Part shown: in pieces, positions 31,834 to 41,567 of the stretch
Layout: each line of letters opens with the position of its first letter
How positions within the stretch are numbered: the first letter of the stretch is position 1
Origin: JAWWPY01 sp964412845
GTDB lineage: Bacteria; Actinomycetota; Actinomycetes; Streptosporangiales; Streptosporangiaceae
Length of the DNA stretch: 59,275 nucleotides
Reading direction: 5' to 3'
Assembly (NCBI GenBank): GCA_964412845.1
Contig: CAYPQM010000014.1
Span: forward strand, 1-59,275
Notes under the pieces: generated by a model
Told to the model about the DNA's origin: nothing
Databases searched by the model: none
The model's input: the letters and a program-made list of their open reading frames with translations, nothing else
Program-made: the position numbers and the translations under genes

Positions 31834-34341
31834 ATGTGCGCGAGCCGGCTGACGGACCTGCTGCCCGCAACGCCGGATCCTGATTCTGTCTTCGAGGCGT
31901 TCGCCGGCTGGGCGAAACAGCAGGGACTGGCGCTGTACCCGCATCAGGAAGAGGCCCTGATCGAGGTCGTCTCGGGGGCGAACGTGATCCTGAGCACCCC
32001 GACCGGCTCCGGTAAGAGCCTGGTCGCGGCCGGAGCGCATTTCGCCGCCCTGGCCGCCGGCCAGCGCACGTTCTACACGGCGCCGATCAAGGCTCTCGTG
32101 TCGGAGAAGTTCTTCGCGCTGTGCGACGCGTTCGGCCCGTCCCAGGTCGGCATGATGACCGGGGACGCCAGCGTCAACGCCGGAGCGCCGATCATCTGCT
32201 GCACCGCGGAGGTGCTGGCCAGCATCGCGCTGCGGGACGGGGCGGCCGCGGACGTCGGCCAGGTGGTGATGGACGAGTTCCATTACTACGCCGACCCGGA
32301 CCGCGGCTGGGCGTGGCAGGTCCCGCTGATCGAGCTGCCCCGCGCGCAGTTCGTGCTGATGTCGGCGACCCTGGGCGACGTCAGCCGGTTCGAGGCGGAC
32401 CTGACCCGGCGGACCGGTCGGCCCACCGCGGTGGTCCACTCCGTGCAGCGCCCAGTGCCGCTGATCTTCACCTTCGTGCTCACGCCGCTGCACGAGACCC
32501 TGGAGGAACTGCTCAGCACCCATCAGGCGCCGGTCTATGTCGTCCACTTCACCCAGGCGGCAGCGCTGGAGCAGGCCCAGGCGCTGATGAGCATCAACGT
32601 CAGCAGCCGGGCGGACAAGGACGCCATCGCCGAGACGATCGGCAACTTCCGGTTCACGGCCGGTTTCGGCAAGACCCTGTCCCGGCTGGTCCGGCACGGC
32701 ATTGGGGTGCACCATGCTGGGATGCTGCCGAAATACCGGCGGCTGGTGGAGACCCTGGCCCAGGCCGGCCTGCTGAAGGTCATCTGCGGGACGGACACCC
32801 TGGGGGTGGGCATCAACGTGCCCATCCGCACGGTCGTGTTCACCGCGCTGTCGAAATACGACGGGACCAGGACCCGGCTGCTGCAGGCCCGCGAGTTCCA
32901 TCAGATCGCCGGCCGGGCGGGCCGGGCCGGGTACGACACCACCGGCACCGTGGTCGTCCAGGCCCCCGAGCACGTGGTGGAGAACGAGAAGGCCCTGGCC
33001 AAGGCGGGTGACGATCCGAAGAAGCGGCGCCGGGTCGTCCGCAAGAAGCCGCCCGAGGGAATGGTTTCCTGGGGCCGGCCCACCTTCGAGCGGCTGGTCG
33101 CGGCCGAGCCTGAGCCCTTGACATCGAGCTTCACGGTCAGCCACGCCATGCTGCTCAACGTGATCGCCCGGCCGGGAAACGCATTCGCCGCCATGCGGCA
33201 CCTGCTGACCGACAACGACGACGACGCCGCCGCGCGGCGGCGGCACATCCACCAGGCCATCGCGATCTACCGCGCGCTGCTGGCCGGCGGCGTGGTGGAG
33301 CGGCTGGCCGAACCGGACGCCGACGGCCGCTGGGTCCGGCTCACCGTGGACCTCCAGTTCGATTTCGCGCTCAACCAGCCGCTGTCGCCGTTCGCGCTGG
33401 CCGCGATCGAACTGCTCGACCGGGAATCCCCGGGCTACCCGCTGGACGTGCTGTCCGTCATCGAGGCGACGCTGGACAACCCGCGGCAGGTGCTGTCCGC
33501 TCAGCAGTTCAAGGCGCGCGGCGAGGCCGTCGCCCAGATGAAGGCGGACGGCGTCGAGTACGAGGCGAGGATGGAACTGCTGGAGGCGGTCAGCTACCCG
33601 ATGCCGCTGGCCGATCTGCTTGACGCCGCCTACGACATCTACCGGCGTGGTCACCCGTGGGTCGCGGATTACGCGGTCGCGCCGAAGTCCGTCGTCCGTG
33701 ACATGTATGAGCGGGCGATGACTTTCGTGGAGTATGTCGGGTTCTATGGGCTGTCCCGGTCCGAGGGACTGGTGCTGCGCTACCTGGCCGACGCCTACAA
33801 GGCGGTCCGGCAGACCGTGCCGGAGGACGCCAAGACCGAGGAGCTGATCGACCTCATCGAGTGGCTCGGCGAACTGGTCCGCCAGGTCGACTCCAGCCTC
33901 ATCGACGAATGGGAGCGGCTCCGCAATCCGGTCGGCGACCTGGCCGCGGTCCGGGAGACCCGGCCGCCCACGGTGACCTCCAACACCCGCGCGTTCCGGG
34001 TGCTCGTGCGCAACGCGCTGTTCCGCCGGGTCGAGATGGCCGCGCTCGGCCACTACGAGGAACTCGGCGCGCTCGACGGCGAGGACGGCTGGGACGCGGA
34101 TGCCTGGGCCGACGCGATCGAGCCCTACTTCGAGGAGCACGACGAGATCGGCACCGGCGGCGACGCGCGCGGCCCGGCTCTCCTGATCATCGACATGCGG
34201 CCGGACCGCTGGGTGCTCAGGCAGATCTTCGACGACCCGGCAGGCGATCACGACTGGGGCATCAGCGCCGAAGCAGACCTGGCCGCCTCCGACGAAGCCG
34301 GCGTAGCCGTTCTGCACGTAACCGCCGTCGGCCAGTTGTAG
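31834..34341 (+). CDS. DEAD/DEAH-box helicase with C-terminal DUF3516 (Ski2-like)
   Basis: About 835 residues. The helicase core has YPHQEEALIEV (Q-like motif), STPTGSGKS (Walker A), VMDEFHYYADP (DEFH box), LMSATLGD, GVHHAGMLPKYR and FHQIAGRAGRAGYDT (motif VI). The C-terminal ~400 residues match DUF3516, found in an actinobacterial helicase group related to Ski2/Mtr4 RNA helicases. ATP-driven unwinding or RNA surveillance is the likely role, but members are uncharacterised as far as I know. I start at ATG 31834 (CASRLTDLLPA follows), as family members begin just before a TDLL motif; an earlier ATG-like start at 31786 is possible. It is separate from the glycan operon. Confidence 0.9.
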   Translation: MCASRLTDLLPATPDPDSVFEAFAGWAKQQGLALYPHQEEALIEVVSGANVILSTPTGSGKSLVAAGAHFAALAAGQRTFYTAPIKALVSEKFFALCDAFGPSQVGMMTGDASVNAGAPIICCTAEVLASIALRDGAAADVGQVVMDEFHYYADPDRGWAWQVPLIELPRAQFVLMSATLGDVSRFEADLTRRTGRPTAVVHSVQRPVPLIFTFVLTPLHETLEELLSTHQAPVYVVHFTQAAALEQAQALMSINVSSRADKDAIAETIGNFRFTAGFGKTLSRLVRHGIGVHHAGMLPKYRRLVETLAQAGLLKVICGTDTLGVGINVPIRTVVFTALSKYDGTRTRLLQAREFHQIAGRAGRAGYDTTGTVVVQAPEHVVENEKALAKAGDDPKKRRRVVRKKPPEGMVSWGRPTFERLVAAEPEPLTSSFTVSHAMLLNVIARPGNAFAAMRHLLTDNDDDAAARRRHIHQAIAIYRALLAGGVVERLAEPDADGRWVRLTVDLQFDFALNQPLSPFALAAIELLDRESPGYPLDVLSVIEATLDNPRQVLSAQQFKARGEAVAQMKADGVEYEARMELLEAVSYPMPLADLLDAAYDIYRRGHPWVADYAVAPKSVVRDMYERAMTFVEYVGFYGLSRSEGLVLRYLADAYKAVRQTVPEDAKTEELIDLIEWLGELVRQVDSSLIDEWERLRNPVGDLAAVRETRPPTVTSNTRAFRVLVRNALFRRVEMAALGHYEELGALDGEDGWDADAWADAIEPYFEEHDEIGTGGDARGPALLIIDMRPDRWVLRQIFDDPAGDHDWGISAEADLAASDEAGVAVLHVTAVGQL

Positions 34342-34470
34342 CACTCCCCGCGCGACACGCGGGCGGACCCGGGATAGCCGAACTTGTCGCTCCTGTCCGC
34401 CATGATGAGGGACGTCCGAGTGGCTCGATCCCGACCGGCACTGACCTTTCCCGGAGTCGATGGCGCGGCG

Positions 34471-35637
34471 ATGAGACTGATCCACACCTCTGACTGGCAT
34501 CTGGGCCGCACGCTGCACGGTGCCAGCCTGCTGGAGTACCAGGCCGCCTTCCTGGACTGGCTGCTCAGCCAGGCGGTCAGCCATGAGGTGCACGCGGTCG
34601 TGGTCGCGGGCGATGTGTACGACCGGGCCGTGCCGCCCACGGACGCGGTCACGCTGCTCGATGCCACCCTGCTGGCGTTCGCGCGGGAACACATCCCGAT
34701 GGTGATCACGAGCGGCAACCACGACTCGCCGATCCGGCTCGGCTTCGGCGCCGGGCTGAGCGAAGCGGCCGGCATTCATCTGCGCACGTCGGTGGCGGAC
34801 ATCGGCCGCCCGGTCATCGTCAGCGACGAGCACGGCCAGGTGGGCATCTACGGCCTTCCCTACCTGCTGCCCGACGCGGTCATGGCCGACCTCGGCGCGG
34901 AACGCTCGCACACCTCGGTGCTGGCCGCCGCGGCGGCGCGGGCCCGGGAGGACGCCGCCGCCCGGGGGCTGCGCCGCACCGTGGCCGTCGCGCACGCTTT
35001 CGTCACCGGCGGGCAGGCATCAGAGTCCGAACGCGATATCCGGGTCGGCGGCATCGGCGACGCCCCGGCCTCGGTGTTCGACGGCTTCTCCTACGTGGCG
35101 CTCGGCCATCTGCATGGCCAGCAGCACGTCCCGGCCGGGCGGGGCGCGACCACGATCCGGTACTCCGGATCGCCCCTGGCCTTCTCCTTCTCGGAGCGGG
35201 CCCAGGTCAAGTCGGTCACGCTGGCCGAGATCGGCGCGGCCGGGCAGGTGGCCACGACCCAGCTGCCCGCACCGCAGCCCCGGCCGCTGCGTGAGGTGCG
35301 AGGGAAGATCGACGACCTGCTCGCCCGGGCCGATGACGACTTGGCCGACCTGGCCGGGGCGTGGGTCAAGGCGGTGCTCACCGACACTGTGCGGCCGCCG
35401 TCCCCGATGGAGCGGCTGCGCGAGAAGTGGCCGCACACCCTGGTGCTGGATTTCGCCCCCGAGGGCGGGCTGACCGATGCCGACGCTGACCTGCGGCGGC
35501 TGGCCGAGGTCGCCGACCCGGTCGAGATCTGCGGCCTGTTCGTCGAATTCACCAGCGGAGGGCCGCCCGACCAGGCCCAGCGCCTGGTCCTGCGGGAGGC
35601 CGTCGAGGCGGCTCGGCGCGCCGAGGCGGCCGCCTGA
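34471..35637 (+). CDS. sbcD: exonuclease SbcCD subunit D (Mre11-like nuclease)
   Basis: 388 residues of calcineurin-like metallophosphoesterase. Metal ligands are visible in order: HTSDWHLGRTL, VVAGDVYDRAVPP, ITSGNHDSP, and the His motifs in VAHAFVTGG and ALGHLHGQQ. Together with SbcC it trims DNA ends and cuts hairpins and protein-blocked ends. The ATG at 34471 gives the standard MRLIHTSDWH start, although the frame opens at a TTG at 34384. sbcC follows after 22 nt, the standard operon. Confidence 0.95.
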   Translation: MRLIHTSDWHLGRTLHGASLLEYQAAFLDWLLSQAVSHEVHAVVVAGDVYDRAVPPTDAVTLLDATLLAFAREHIPMVITSGNHDSPIRLGFGAGLSEAAGIHLRTSVADIGRPVIVSDEHGQVGIYGLPYLLPDAVMADLGAERSHTSVLAAAAARAREDAAARGLRRTVAVAHAFVTGGQASESERDIRVGGIGDAPASVFDGFSYVALGHLHGQQHVPAGRGATTIRYSGSPLAFSFSERAQVKSVTLAEIGAAGQVATTQLPAPQPRPLREVRGKIDDLLARADDDLADLAGAWVKAVLTDTVRPPSPMERLREKWPHTLVLDFAPEGGLTDADADLRRLAEVADPVEICGLFVEFTSGGPPDQAQRLVLREAVEAARRAEAAA

Positions 35638-35659
35638 TGCGGCGGCGGGGTGCGGCCTG

Positions 35660-38644
35660 ATGCGCTTGCATAGCGTGGAACTGCAGGCCTTCGGCCCGTA
35701 TGCCACCGCGCAGCGGATCGATTTCGACCGGCTCACGGCCAGCGGCCTGTTCCTGCTGGAAGGCCCGACCGGGGCAGGAAAGACCACCATCCTGGACGCG
35801 ATCACGTTCGCGCTGTACGGAGGGCTGGCCGGGGAGGATTCAGGAGCCGACCGGCTGCACTCGGACTTCGCGGCCCCTGACGTCGAGCCTTCGGTGACGG
35901 TGGAATTCTCCCTCCGGGGCGTCCGCTACCGGATCTCACGGGTGCCGGAGCATCAGCGGCTGAAGAAACGGGGCGACGGGTACACGACCCAGGCCATGCG
36001 GGTCCACCTGCAGCGGCTGCAGGACGGGCGGTGGAGCAGCCTGTCGTCGAACAAGGCCGAGGCAGGCGACCTGATCACTGAACTCGTCGGGCTCAACCGG
36101 GCACAGTTCACCCAGGTCATGCTGCTGCCACAGGGTGAGTTCGCGAAGTTCCTGCGGTGCGGTGACGATGACCGGCGCACCGTCCTCAGCAGGCTGTTCG
36201 GCACCCAGTTGTATGACCGGATCACCGTGGAACTGGACCGGCGCCGTTTCGAGGCGGTACGCGCCAGGGAGCAGGCCGCGAAGGGGATCGCGGACGCCGT
36301 GTCCGCGGCCGCCGAGGCGGCCGGGCTCGATCCTGGCCCCCGGGGTGACCTGCTGGCGCTGCCTGCCGCCGAGCGGGCGGTCCGCCTCAAGCAGGTCGCT
36401 GATGAACTGGCCGGGACCGTCGCGCTCAGCACCGAGGCGCTGGACCTGGCCACCAGCCAGCTGGGCGCCGCGCTCGCCGCCGACGAGCGGGCGAAGACGC
36501 GGCACGGCCTGATGATCCGGCTGACCCAGGCGCTCGGAGCCCTCGGCGAGCACCAGAGCGGCCAGCCGGAGCAGGACGAACATGCCGGGCGGCTGGCTGC
36601 GGCGCGGCTGGCCGAGCCGGTCCGGCCGCTGCTCGCCGGGCTGGCTCAGGCTGAAGCCGAGGTCAGCGCGGCACGCGGTGTTCTGCTCGGCCAGGTCAGC
36701 GATCCGGCCGCGGGCATGCTCGCCGGACGCGGCGGCGCGGAAGCAGCCGCCCGCGCGGGGGACTGCGAGCGGGAGGCAGCCTCGCTGCAGCATCTCGTCG
36801 AGGCGGAAGCGGCGCTGCCCGGTCCCGAAGCCATGCTCGAATCCCTCGCCCAGGCCGCTGGCACGGCCGCAGCCCGGGTCAGCACGCTGCAGGTGGCCAG
36901 GGATGAACTCCCGGACCGCATCGCCGCGCTCGCGGCCCGGCTGGACGAGGCGAGGGCCGGGGCCGCCAGTGCGGCCAGTGACCGGGGCCGGCTGGCTGCG
37001 GTGGCCAGGCAGCATGCGGCCGCGGCCCGCCTCGCCGAACTCGGCCCATTGCTGGCGGCCAGGGACTCAGCCGTGCGCAACGCAGTGGATGAGCACCAGC
37101 GGCTGGTGGACGAGCACCAGCGCGCGATGGGCACCCGGCTGCGCGGGATGGCAGCGGAGTTGGCTGCGGGACTGGCCGGCGCCGCGCCGTGCCCGGTCTG
37201 TGGCTCGACAGCCCACCCGGCCCCCGCGCAGCCGATGAACGGCGCGGTGACTGAGCAGGACCTTGCGGATACGGCCCAGCGCCGGGACGCCGCCGAGGTC
37301 CAGCGCCGGCGGGCGGAAACTGAGCGTGATGAGGTGTCCAGCGAGGCCGCGGCCTGCGCGGCGGTGGCCGAGGACCGGACAGCCGGCGACCTGGCCGCCG
37401 AGGCAGCTACCCTGGCCGAGCGCATCGAACAGGCGGAGCGGGCGGCGGCCGAAGTGGCCAGGCTCGGCCCGGAACTGGCGGACCGGCGAGCCGACCAGGA
37501 GCAGGTGGGCGAGGAATTGCTGGCCGCCGCCCGGGCCGCGGCGGCGGCCCGTGAGCGGGCCGGGAAAGCCCAGGCTGACCTGGATGCGCTGCGGGCCCAG
37601 CTCGCGGCGGCGGCGGCTGGGTACCCGGCCGTGGCTGACCGCCAGGAAGCGCTGCGGGCGACCGCGGTGCGGCAGATGGCCCTCGCTGCGGCGCTGGACG
37701 GGCTGGCCGCCGCGCTGGCCGCGCAGCAGAAAGCCCGGGCCAAGGCCGAGGACGAAGCGCTGGCGGGTGGCTTCGCGACTCTGGAGCAGGCCAGGACAGC
37801 GGTGCTCACGCCCGATGACCAGGCGCGCCTCGACGCTCAGGTGGCCGCCTGGAATGCCCGGCTGACCGCTCTGCAAGCGGCGGCTGAGGCCGACGACCTC
37901 GCCGGCCTGGACGTGGCCCAGGCGCCGCAGGCCCAGGCGGCGGCGGGCGTGGCCGCCGCCGCCCTCGGCCACGCCCAGGAAGCCGAGCAGGACGTGCGGC
38001 GGTCCGGCGAGCGGGCCGCCGAACGCGCGGCGCGGCTGGGCCAGCGACTGGCCGAGGTGCAGCACGCCGAGGAGTCAGCCGACCGGCTGGCCGAGGCGAC
38101 TGACCCGGTCATCCGGCTGGCCGGCCTGGCCAAGGGGATGGATGGGCACCGCCGCGTGGCGCTGACCACGTACGTGCTGCGGCACTGGTTCGAGCAGGTC
38201 GTCGCCGCGGCGAACGTGCGGCTGGCCGCGATGTCGTCGGGCCGCTACGAGCTCAGGCGGATCGACGAGGGCGAGACCAGGCGGCAGCGCGCCGGGCTGA
38301 CCCTGTCCGTGATCGACCGGCACACGGGGGAGGAGCGCGGGGCCAAGTCGCTGTCCGGCGGCGAGACGTTCTACACGTCACTGGCGCTGGCGCTCGGCCT
38401 GGCCGACGTGGTCAAGGCCGAAGCCGGCGGAGTGGACCTGGACACGCTCTTCATCGACGAGGGCTTCGGGTCGCTGGACTCCGACACCCTCGATCAGGTG
38501 CTGGCGGTGATTGACGACTTGCGTGATCGGGGCCGAGTCATCGGCATCGTCAGCCATGTCGCCGACCTGAAAGACCGGGTGGCCGAGCGTCTCGAAGTCC
38601 GCCGCCTGCCCGACGGTTCCTCCGCGGTCCGCGTCATCGCCTAG
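35660..38644 (+). CDS. sbcC: exonuclease SbcCD subunit C (Rad50-like ATPase)
   Basis: 994 residues: Walker A GPTGAGKTTILD near residue 34, long Ala/Arg/Glu-rich coiled coils (~200-860) with a zinc hook C511-PV-C514 in the middle, then the ABC signature KSLSGGETFYTSLALALG and Walker B TLFIDEGFGSLD near the C-terminus. Two subunits dimerise through the hook and ATPase heads to hold DNA for SbcD. The ATG at 35660 is set by MRLHSVELQAFGPY, the usual start. A 24-bp hairpin follows the stop immediately. Confidence 0.95.
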   Translation: MRLHSVELQAFGPYATAQRIDFDRLTASGLFLLEGPTGAGKTTILDAITFALYGGLAGEDSGADRLHSDFAAPDVEPSVTVEFSLRGVRYRISRVPEHQRLKKRGDGYTTQAMRVHLQRLQDGRWSSLSSNKAEAGDLITELVGLNRAQFTQVMLLPQGEFAKFLRCGDDDRRTVLSRLFGTQLYDRITVELDRRRFEAVRAREQAAKGIADAVSAAAEAAGLDPGPRGDLLALPAAERAVRLKQVADELAGTVALSTEALDLATSQLGAALAADERAKTRHGLMIRLTQALGALGEHQSGQPEQDEHAGRLAAARLAEPVRPLLAGLAQAEAEVSAARGVLLGQVSDPAAGMLAGRGGAEAAARAGDCEREAASLQHLVEAEAALPGPEAMLESLAQAAGTAAARVSTLQVARDELPDRIAALAARLDEARAGAASAASDRGRLAAVARQHAAAARLAELGPLLAARDSAVRNAVDEHQRLVDEHQRAMGTRLRGMAAELAAGLAGAAPCPVCGSTAHPAPAQPMNGAVTEQDLADTAQRRDAAEVQRRRAETERDEVSSEAAACAAVAEDRTAGDLAAEAATLAERIEQAERAAAEVARLGPELADRRADQEQVGEELLAAARAAAAARERAGKAQADLDALRAQLAAAAAGYPAVADRQEALRATAVRQMALAAALDGLAAALAAQQKARAKAEDEALAGGFATLEQARTAVLTPDDQARLDAQVAAWNARLTALQAAAEADDLAGLDVAQAPQAQAAAGVAAAALGHAQEAEQDVRRSGERAAERAARLGQRLAEVQHAEESADRLAEATDPVIRLAGLAKGMDGHRRVALTTYVLRHWFEQVVAAANVRLAAMSSGRYELRRIDEGETRRQRAGLTLSVIDRHTGEERGAKSLSGGETFYTSLALALGLADVVKAEAGGVDLDTLFIDEGFGSLDSDTLDQVLAVIDDLRDRGRVIGIVSHVADLKDRVAERLEVRRLPDGSSAVRVIA

Positions 38645-38646
38645 CC

Positions 38647-38714
38647 CGCCTCCCATGATCGCGGTGGATCACTGGCTGGCGGCGCCCAGCGATCCACCGC
38701 GATCATGGGAGGCG
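38647..38714. terminator. 24-bp perfect inverted repeat between sbcC and the beta-helix gene
   Basis: The arms 38647-38670 and 38691-38714 are perfectly complementary (24 bp). The 20-bp centre holds a further gctgg/ccagc stem. It begins 3 bp after the sbcC stop and ends 8 bp before the stop of the convergent beta-helix gene, fitting a bidirectional terminator. The arms include the palindrome atgatcgcggtggatc-type core seen on both sides. Confidence 0.8.
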
Positions 38715-38722
38715 AAGGTGCT

Positions 38723-41248
38723 TTAGCCGCCGGTGTCGAAGGCGCCGCTGTCGCAGACCCCGCGGTGCGCGCTGTTGCGGGCGTGGCCGCGCTGGTCGGT
38801 GTCGGGGACCCCGGCCGGCCCGACGGCGACCTGCTCGCAGGTGACGGCGATACCAAGGCCGATGGCCTGGCTGCCGGCGCCGAGCGCCTGGGTGAGGGTG
38901 GTCCCGCCGTTGTTGGCCAGTGGGCTCAGGTGGGCGTGGCCGGCGCTGACCGAGTGCTTGGCCGGGGTCAGCCCGCAGCTGCCATCGCTGTCCAGGTTCC
39001 CGCCGCCGTCGGCGCCGTTGACCGTTCCGCAGTCGCTGGGCCCGTTGCCGGCCACGACGGTGTTGGCCATCAGCGGCCAGCTGCCGACGCCGCCGGCTGC
39101 CACGGAGGTTCCGTTCGAGCCGCTGGCCGTGCTGGAGTTGCTGGCAATGGTGTCGTTGACCAGCCTGGTGGTCGTGATATCGATGCCACCGCCTACGGAA
39201 TCGGCGACCCCGAGGCCGGTGCTCGTGGACGACGCGGTGTTGCCGCTGATCGTGCTGTTGATGACCGGGGTGACTACCCCGATGCCCCCGCCGTTCGCGA
39301 GTGCTGAGGTCAGCACGGCACCGGGGGTTACGTCAGGCGCCGGGCCGCCGGCCGGCTGGTGCGCGGCGGGAGTGATCTGCCGCATTTCCACCCCGATCTC
39401 CGCGTTCAGGGCCGAGGTCAGCGCGGCAAGACCAGAACCTGCGGCGGCGGCCGGTGGACTGGCTTGCAGGCCACCCGGAATGAGGTTGATGACCAGGGCG
39501 CCCGTGCCCGAGCCTGACGCGGTCGACGTGTTGGCGTTCACGGTGCTGTTGGTGACCCCGGCGCTGGCGCTGATGGCCCCGCCAAAACTCTGGCCATAGC
39601 CGGAGCCGGTGCCGGTGTAACTGGCGGTCGCGGAGTTGCCGGTGAACGTCGACTCATTGATCGAGTTGGCCACCGACTGAGGTTCCTCGTTCCTGGCCAC
39701 GGTGATACCGCCACCGATGGCAATGGCCGTCACCTGGCTGAACGGCTGAGTTCCGCTCGCGGTGGCGTTCGCTGTGTTGCTGGTGACCGTGCTGGCATCC
39801 ACCGGCGATGTGGCCGCGCCGATGCCGCCGCCGCTCGCGCCGGCGTCACCGCTACCGTCGTTGACCGCCGTGATGGCGTTGCCGCTGATGGTCGAGCTGA
39901 TGATGGCGTTGCCGGCCGCCGACCCAGCGCCCAGGACCCCGCCGCCGAGCGCGCCGGCGTTGGCTCCGCTGCTGCTGTGCGCGGCCGCCATGTTGCCGCT
40001 GACCGCCGAGTTGACCAGCGCATCGCCGACGGCGGCCAGCAGCCCGGTGCCAGCTCCCTGGGCCTGGGCCTGCCCGCCGCCACTCGCGGTGGCGGTGATC
40101 TTGTTGCCGCGCACGGAGCTCCCGGTGACCGCGTGGCCGCCCCGGGACGCCGCCGAGTCGAGCCCGCCGCCGACCGCGGTGGCACCTCCGAAGCCTGTTG
40201 TCGTGGCGCTGGCGGTGTTGCCCCGGATGGTCGTGCCGGTGACGGCATCCGCGCTGAAGGAATCGGCTTCGCCGGCGCCGCCGCCCGCCGCGCCGGCGCC
40301 GCCGGCCGCGCGGCCAGTGGCGGTGGCCTTGTTCACCATGACGAGGCTCGAGATAAGCACGCTGCGGGCCGCCGAGAACAAGGTGCCCACCCCGCCGCCC
40401 ATGGCCTGGGCGGTACCCGGCCCGCTGCTGCTGGCGGTCGCGGTGTTGGTGCGGACAGTGGTGGTGCTGATCGAGGTGTCCGCGGTCGGTGACCGGAATG
40501 TCGCATCCGAGGAGATGCCGCCGCCGACGGCTTGCACCAGCCCCGCGCCAGCGGTCGCCGCGCTGACCGAATTACCCCTGATGGTGCTGCCGGCCACGGT
40601 AAGGACGCCGCCGTCGGCATTGAAAACACCGCCACCGAACGCATTGACCGGGTTATTGCCGACGGCGGTGACGGCGACGTGGTTCGCGCTGACCGTGACG
40701 TTGCTCAGCAGCAGCGTTCCCCGGTTCAGCACGCCGCCGCCAGCCCGTGAGAAAGTGCCCTGGATCGTCATCGGCGTCCCGGAGCCCTGAGTGATCGTCA
40801 GTCCGCTGATGGTGACGGTCACCGACGGGCTGACCGTCACGGCCGTGCCCAGCAGGTGCCCGCTCAGGATGGTGTTCCCGGCGCCTGCCCCGGTCAGGGT
40901 CAGGCTCTTGCTGACCACGACCAGCTTGGCCGCTGATGCGGCGGTGTAGGTGCCCGCGGCGATGCTGATGGTGTCGCCGCTGGCAGCTTCGCCGATCGCG
41001 ACATTGACGCTGGCACAGGGGTGCGCGCTGGTCGCGCCGCACGGGGCGGCGGCCGCGCCGTGCGGGGCCACGTACCAGGTCGCGCCGGCCGCCTCAGCGG
41101 CTCCCGCCCCGAGCGCCAGCCCGAGGACCGGCAGGCTGAGGATGAGCGGCACGGCCAGCACCCGCGGCGCGGCGGATGGCCTGCGCCGCGCGTGACGTCC
41201 GCGTCCGCGCCCTCTTGCGTGCCATTCGTATGTTGGAATAACAGACAC
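38723..41248 (-). CDS. large secreted right-handed beta-helix protein
   Basis: 841 residues. A basic N-terminus (GRGRGRHARRRPSAA) and hydrophobic segment (VLAVPLILSLPVLGLALGAG) form a signal peptide. The body is a long series of parallel beta-helix rungs built on motifs such as SSTISGNAITA, STIRGNSVSA and SSVRGNKITA, with GGG(V/I) turns. The N-terminal block WYVAPHG...CASVNVAI and the C-terminal NNGGTTLTQALGAGSQAI match the choice-of-anchor Q/polymorphic outer protein type. No catalytic residues for a lyase or hydrolase are evident. It may bind polysaccharide or serve adhesion. I chose the GTG at 41248 because GGGGGG lies 6 nt upstream; an ATG at 41290 is alternative. Confidence 0.82.
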   Translation of the reverse strand: MSVIPTYEWHARGRGRGRHARRRPSAAPRVLAVPLILSLPVLGLALGAGAAEAAGATWYVAPHGAAAAPCGATSAHPCASVNVAIGEAASGDTISIAAGTYTAASAAKLVVVSKSLTLTGAGAGNTILSGHLLGTAVTVSPSVTVTISGLTITQGSGTPMTIQGTFSRAGGGVLNRGTLLLSNVTVSANHVAVTAVGNNPVNAFGGGVFNADGGVLTVAGSTIRGNSVSAATAGAGLVQAVGGGISSDATFRSPTADTSISTTTVRTNTATASSSGPGTAQAMGGGVGTLFSAARSVLISSLVMVNKATATGRAAGGAGAAGGGAGEADSFSADAVTGTTIRGNTASATTTGFGGATAVGGGLDSAASRGGHAVTGSSVRGNKITATASGGGQAQAQGAGTGLLAAVGDALVNSAVSGNMAAAHSSSGANAGALGGGVLGAGSAAGNAIISSTISGNAITAVNDGSGDAGASGGGIGAATSPVDASTVTSNTANATASGTQPFSQVTAIAIGGGITVARNEEPQSVANSINESTFTGNSATASYTGTGSGYGQSFGGAISASAGVTNSTVNANTSTASGSGTGALVINLIPGGLQASPPAAAAGSGLAALTSALNAEIGVEMRQITPAAHQPAGGPAPDVTPGAVLTSALANGGGIGVVTPVINSTISGNTASSTSTGLGVADSVGGGIDITTTRLVNDTIASNSSTASGSNGTSVAAGGVGSWPLMANTVVAGNGPSDCGTVNGADGGGNLDSDGSCGLTPAKHSVSAGHAHLSPLANNGGTTLTQALGAGSQAIGLGIAVTCEQVAVGPAGVPDTDQRGHARNSAHRGVCDSGAFDTGG

Positions 41249-41322
41249 GTACAGCCCCCCTGCTGACACCGGACAGTGCAATTCCCCCATGCGGCGGTCC
41301 GCCGACAGATGCTCCGGGGCAG

Positions 41323-41350
41323 ATCATACACAGGATGGCGCGGCCAGCAA
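41323..41350 (-). promoter_or_regulatory. candidate promoter of the beta-helix gene
   Basis: On the minus strand TTGCTG (41350-41345) and TATGAT (41328-41323) are 16 bp apart, and a TG precedes the -10. This would give a ~65-nt leader to the GTG at 41248. The remaining divergent region to 41567 is unusually A+T-rich around 41355-41460 and shows no supported gene. Confidence 0.45.
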
Positions 41351-41567
41351 CGCTGAAGTAAATGCTTTTGCGGACGCAGAAGAATGGCTAATCAGGACTT
41401 AGCCAGGGAAAATTCGTTATGTCATCTGATCTATTTGAACAGGTTTATGAGTGTTCCAGCCTGGGCCGGCGGCGCCGGCCGTCGACTTCGTCTTGCCACC
41501 CAAGCGCGAGCTCGCGATTTCAGTGGCCACCGCGCTGATCCCACGGATCTCCCGCTAGCCTCAGGCC

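Noticed and set aside
31603..34995. 1130-codon open frame on the minus strand
   Set aside because: Antisense to the DUF3516 helicase and sbcD start; composition typical of an anti-frame and no domains.
39762..40790. 342-codon open frame on the plus strand
   Set aside because: Antisense shadow of the repetitive beta-helix gene; Pro/Ala/Val-rich with no recognisable domain.
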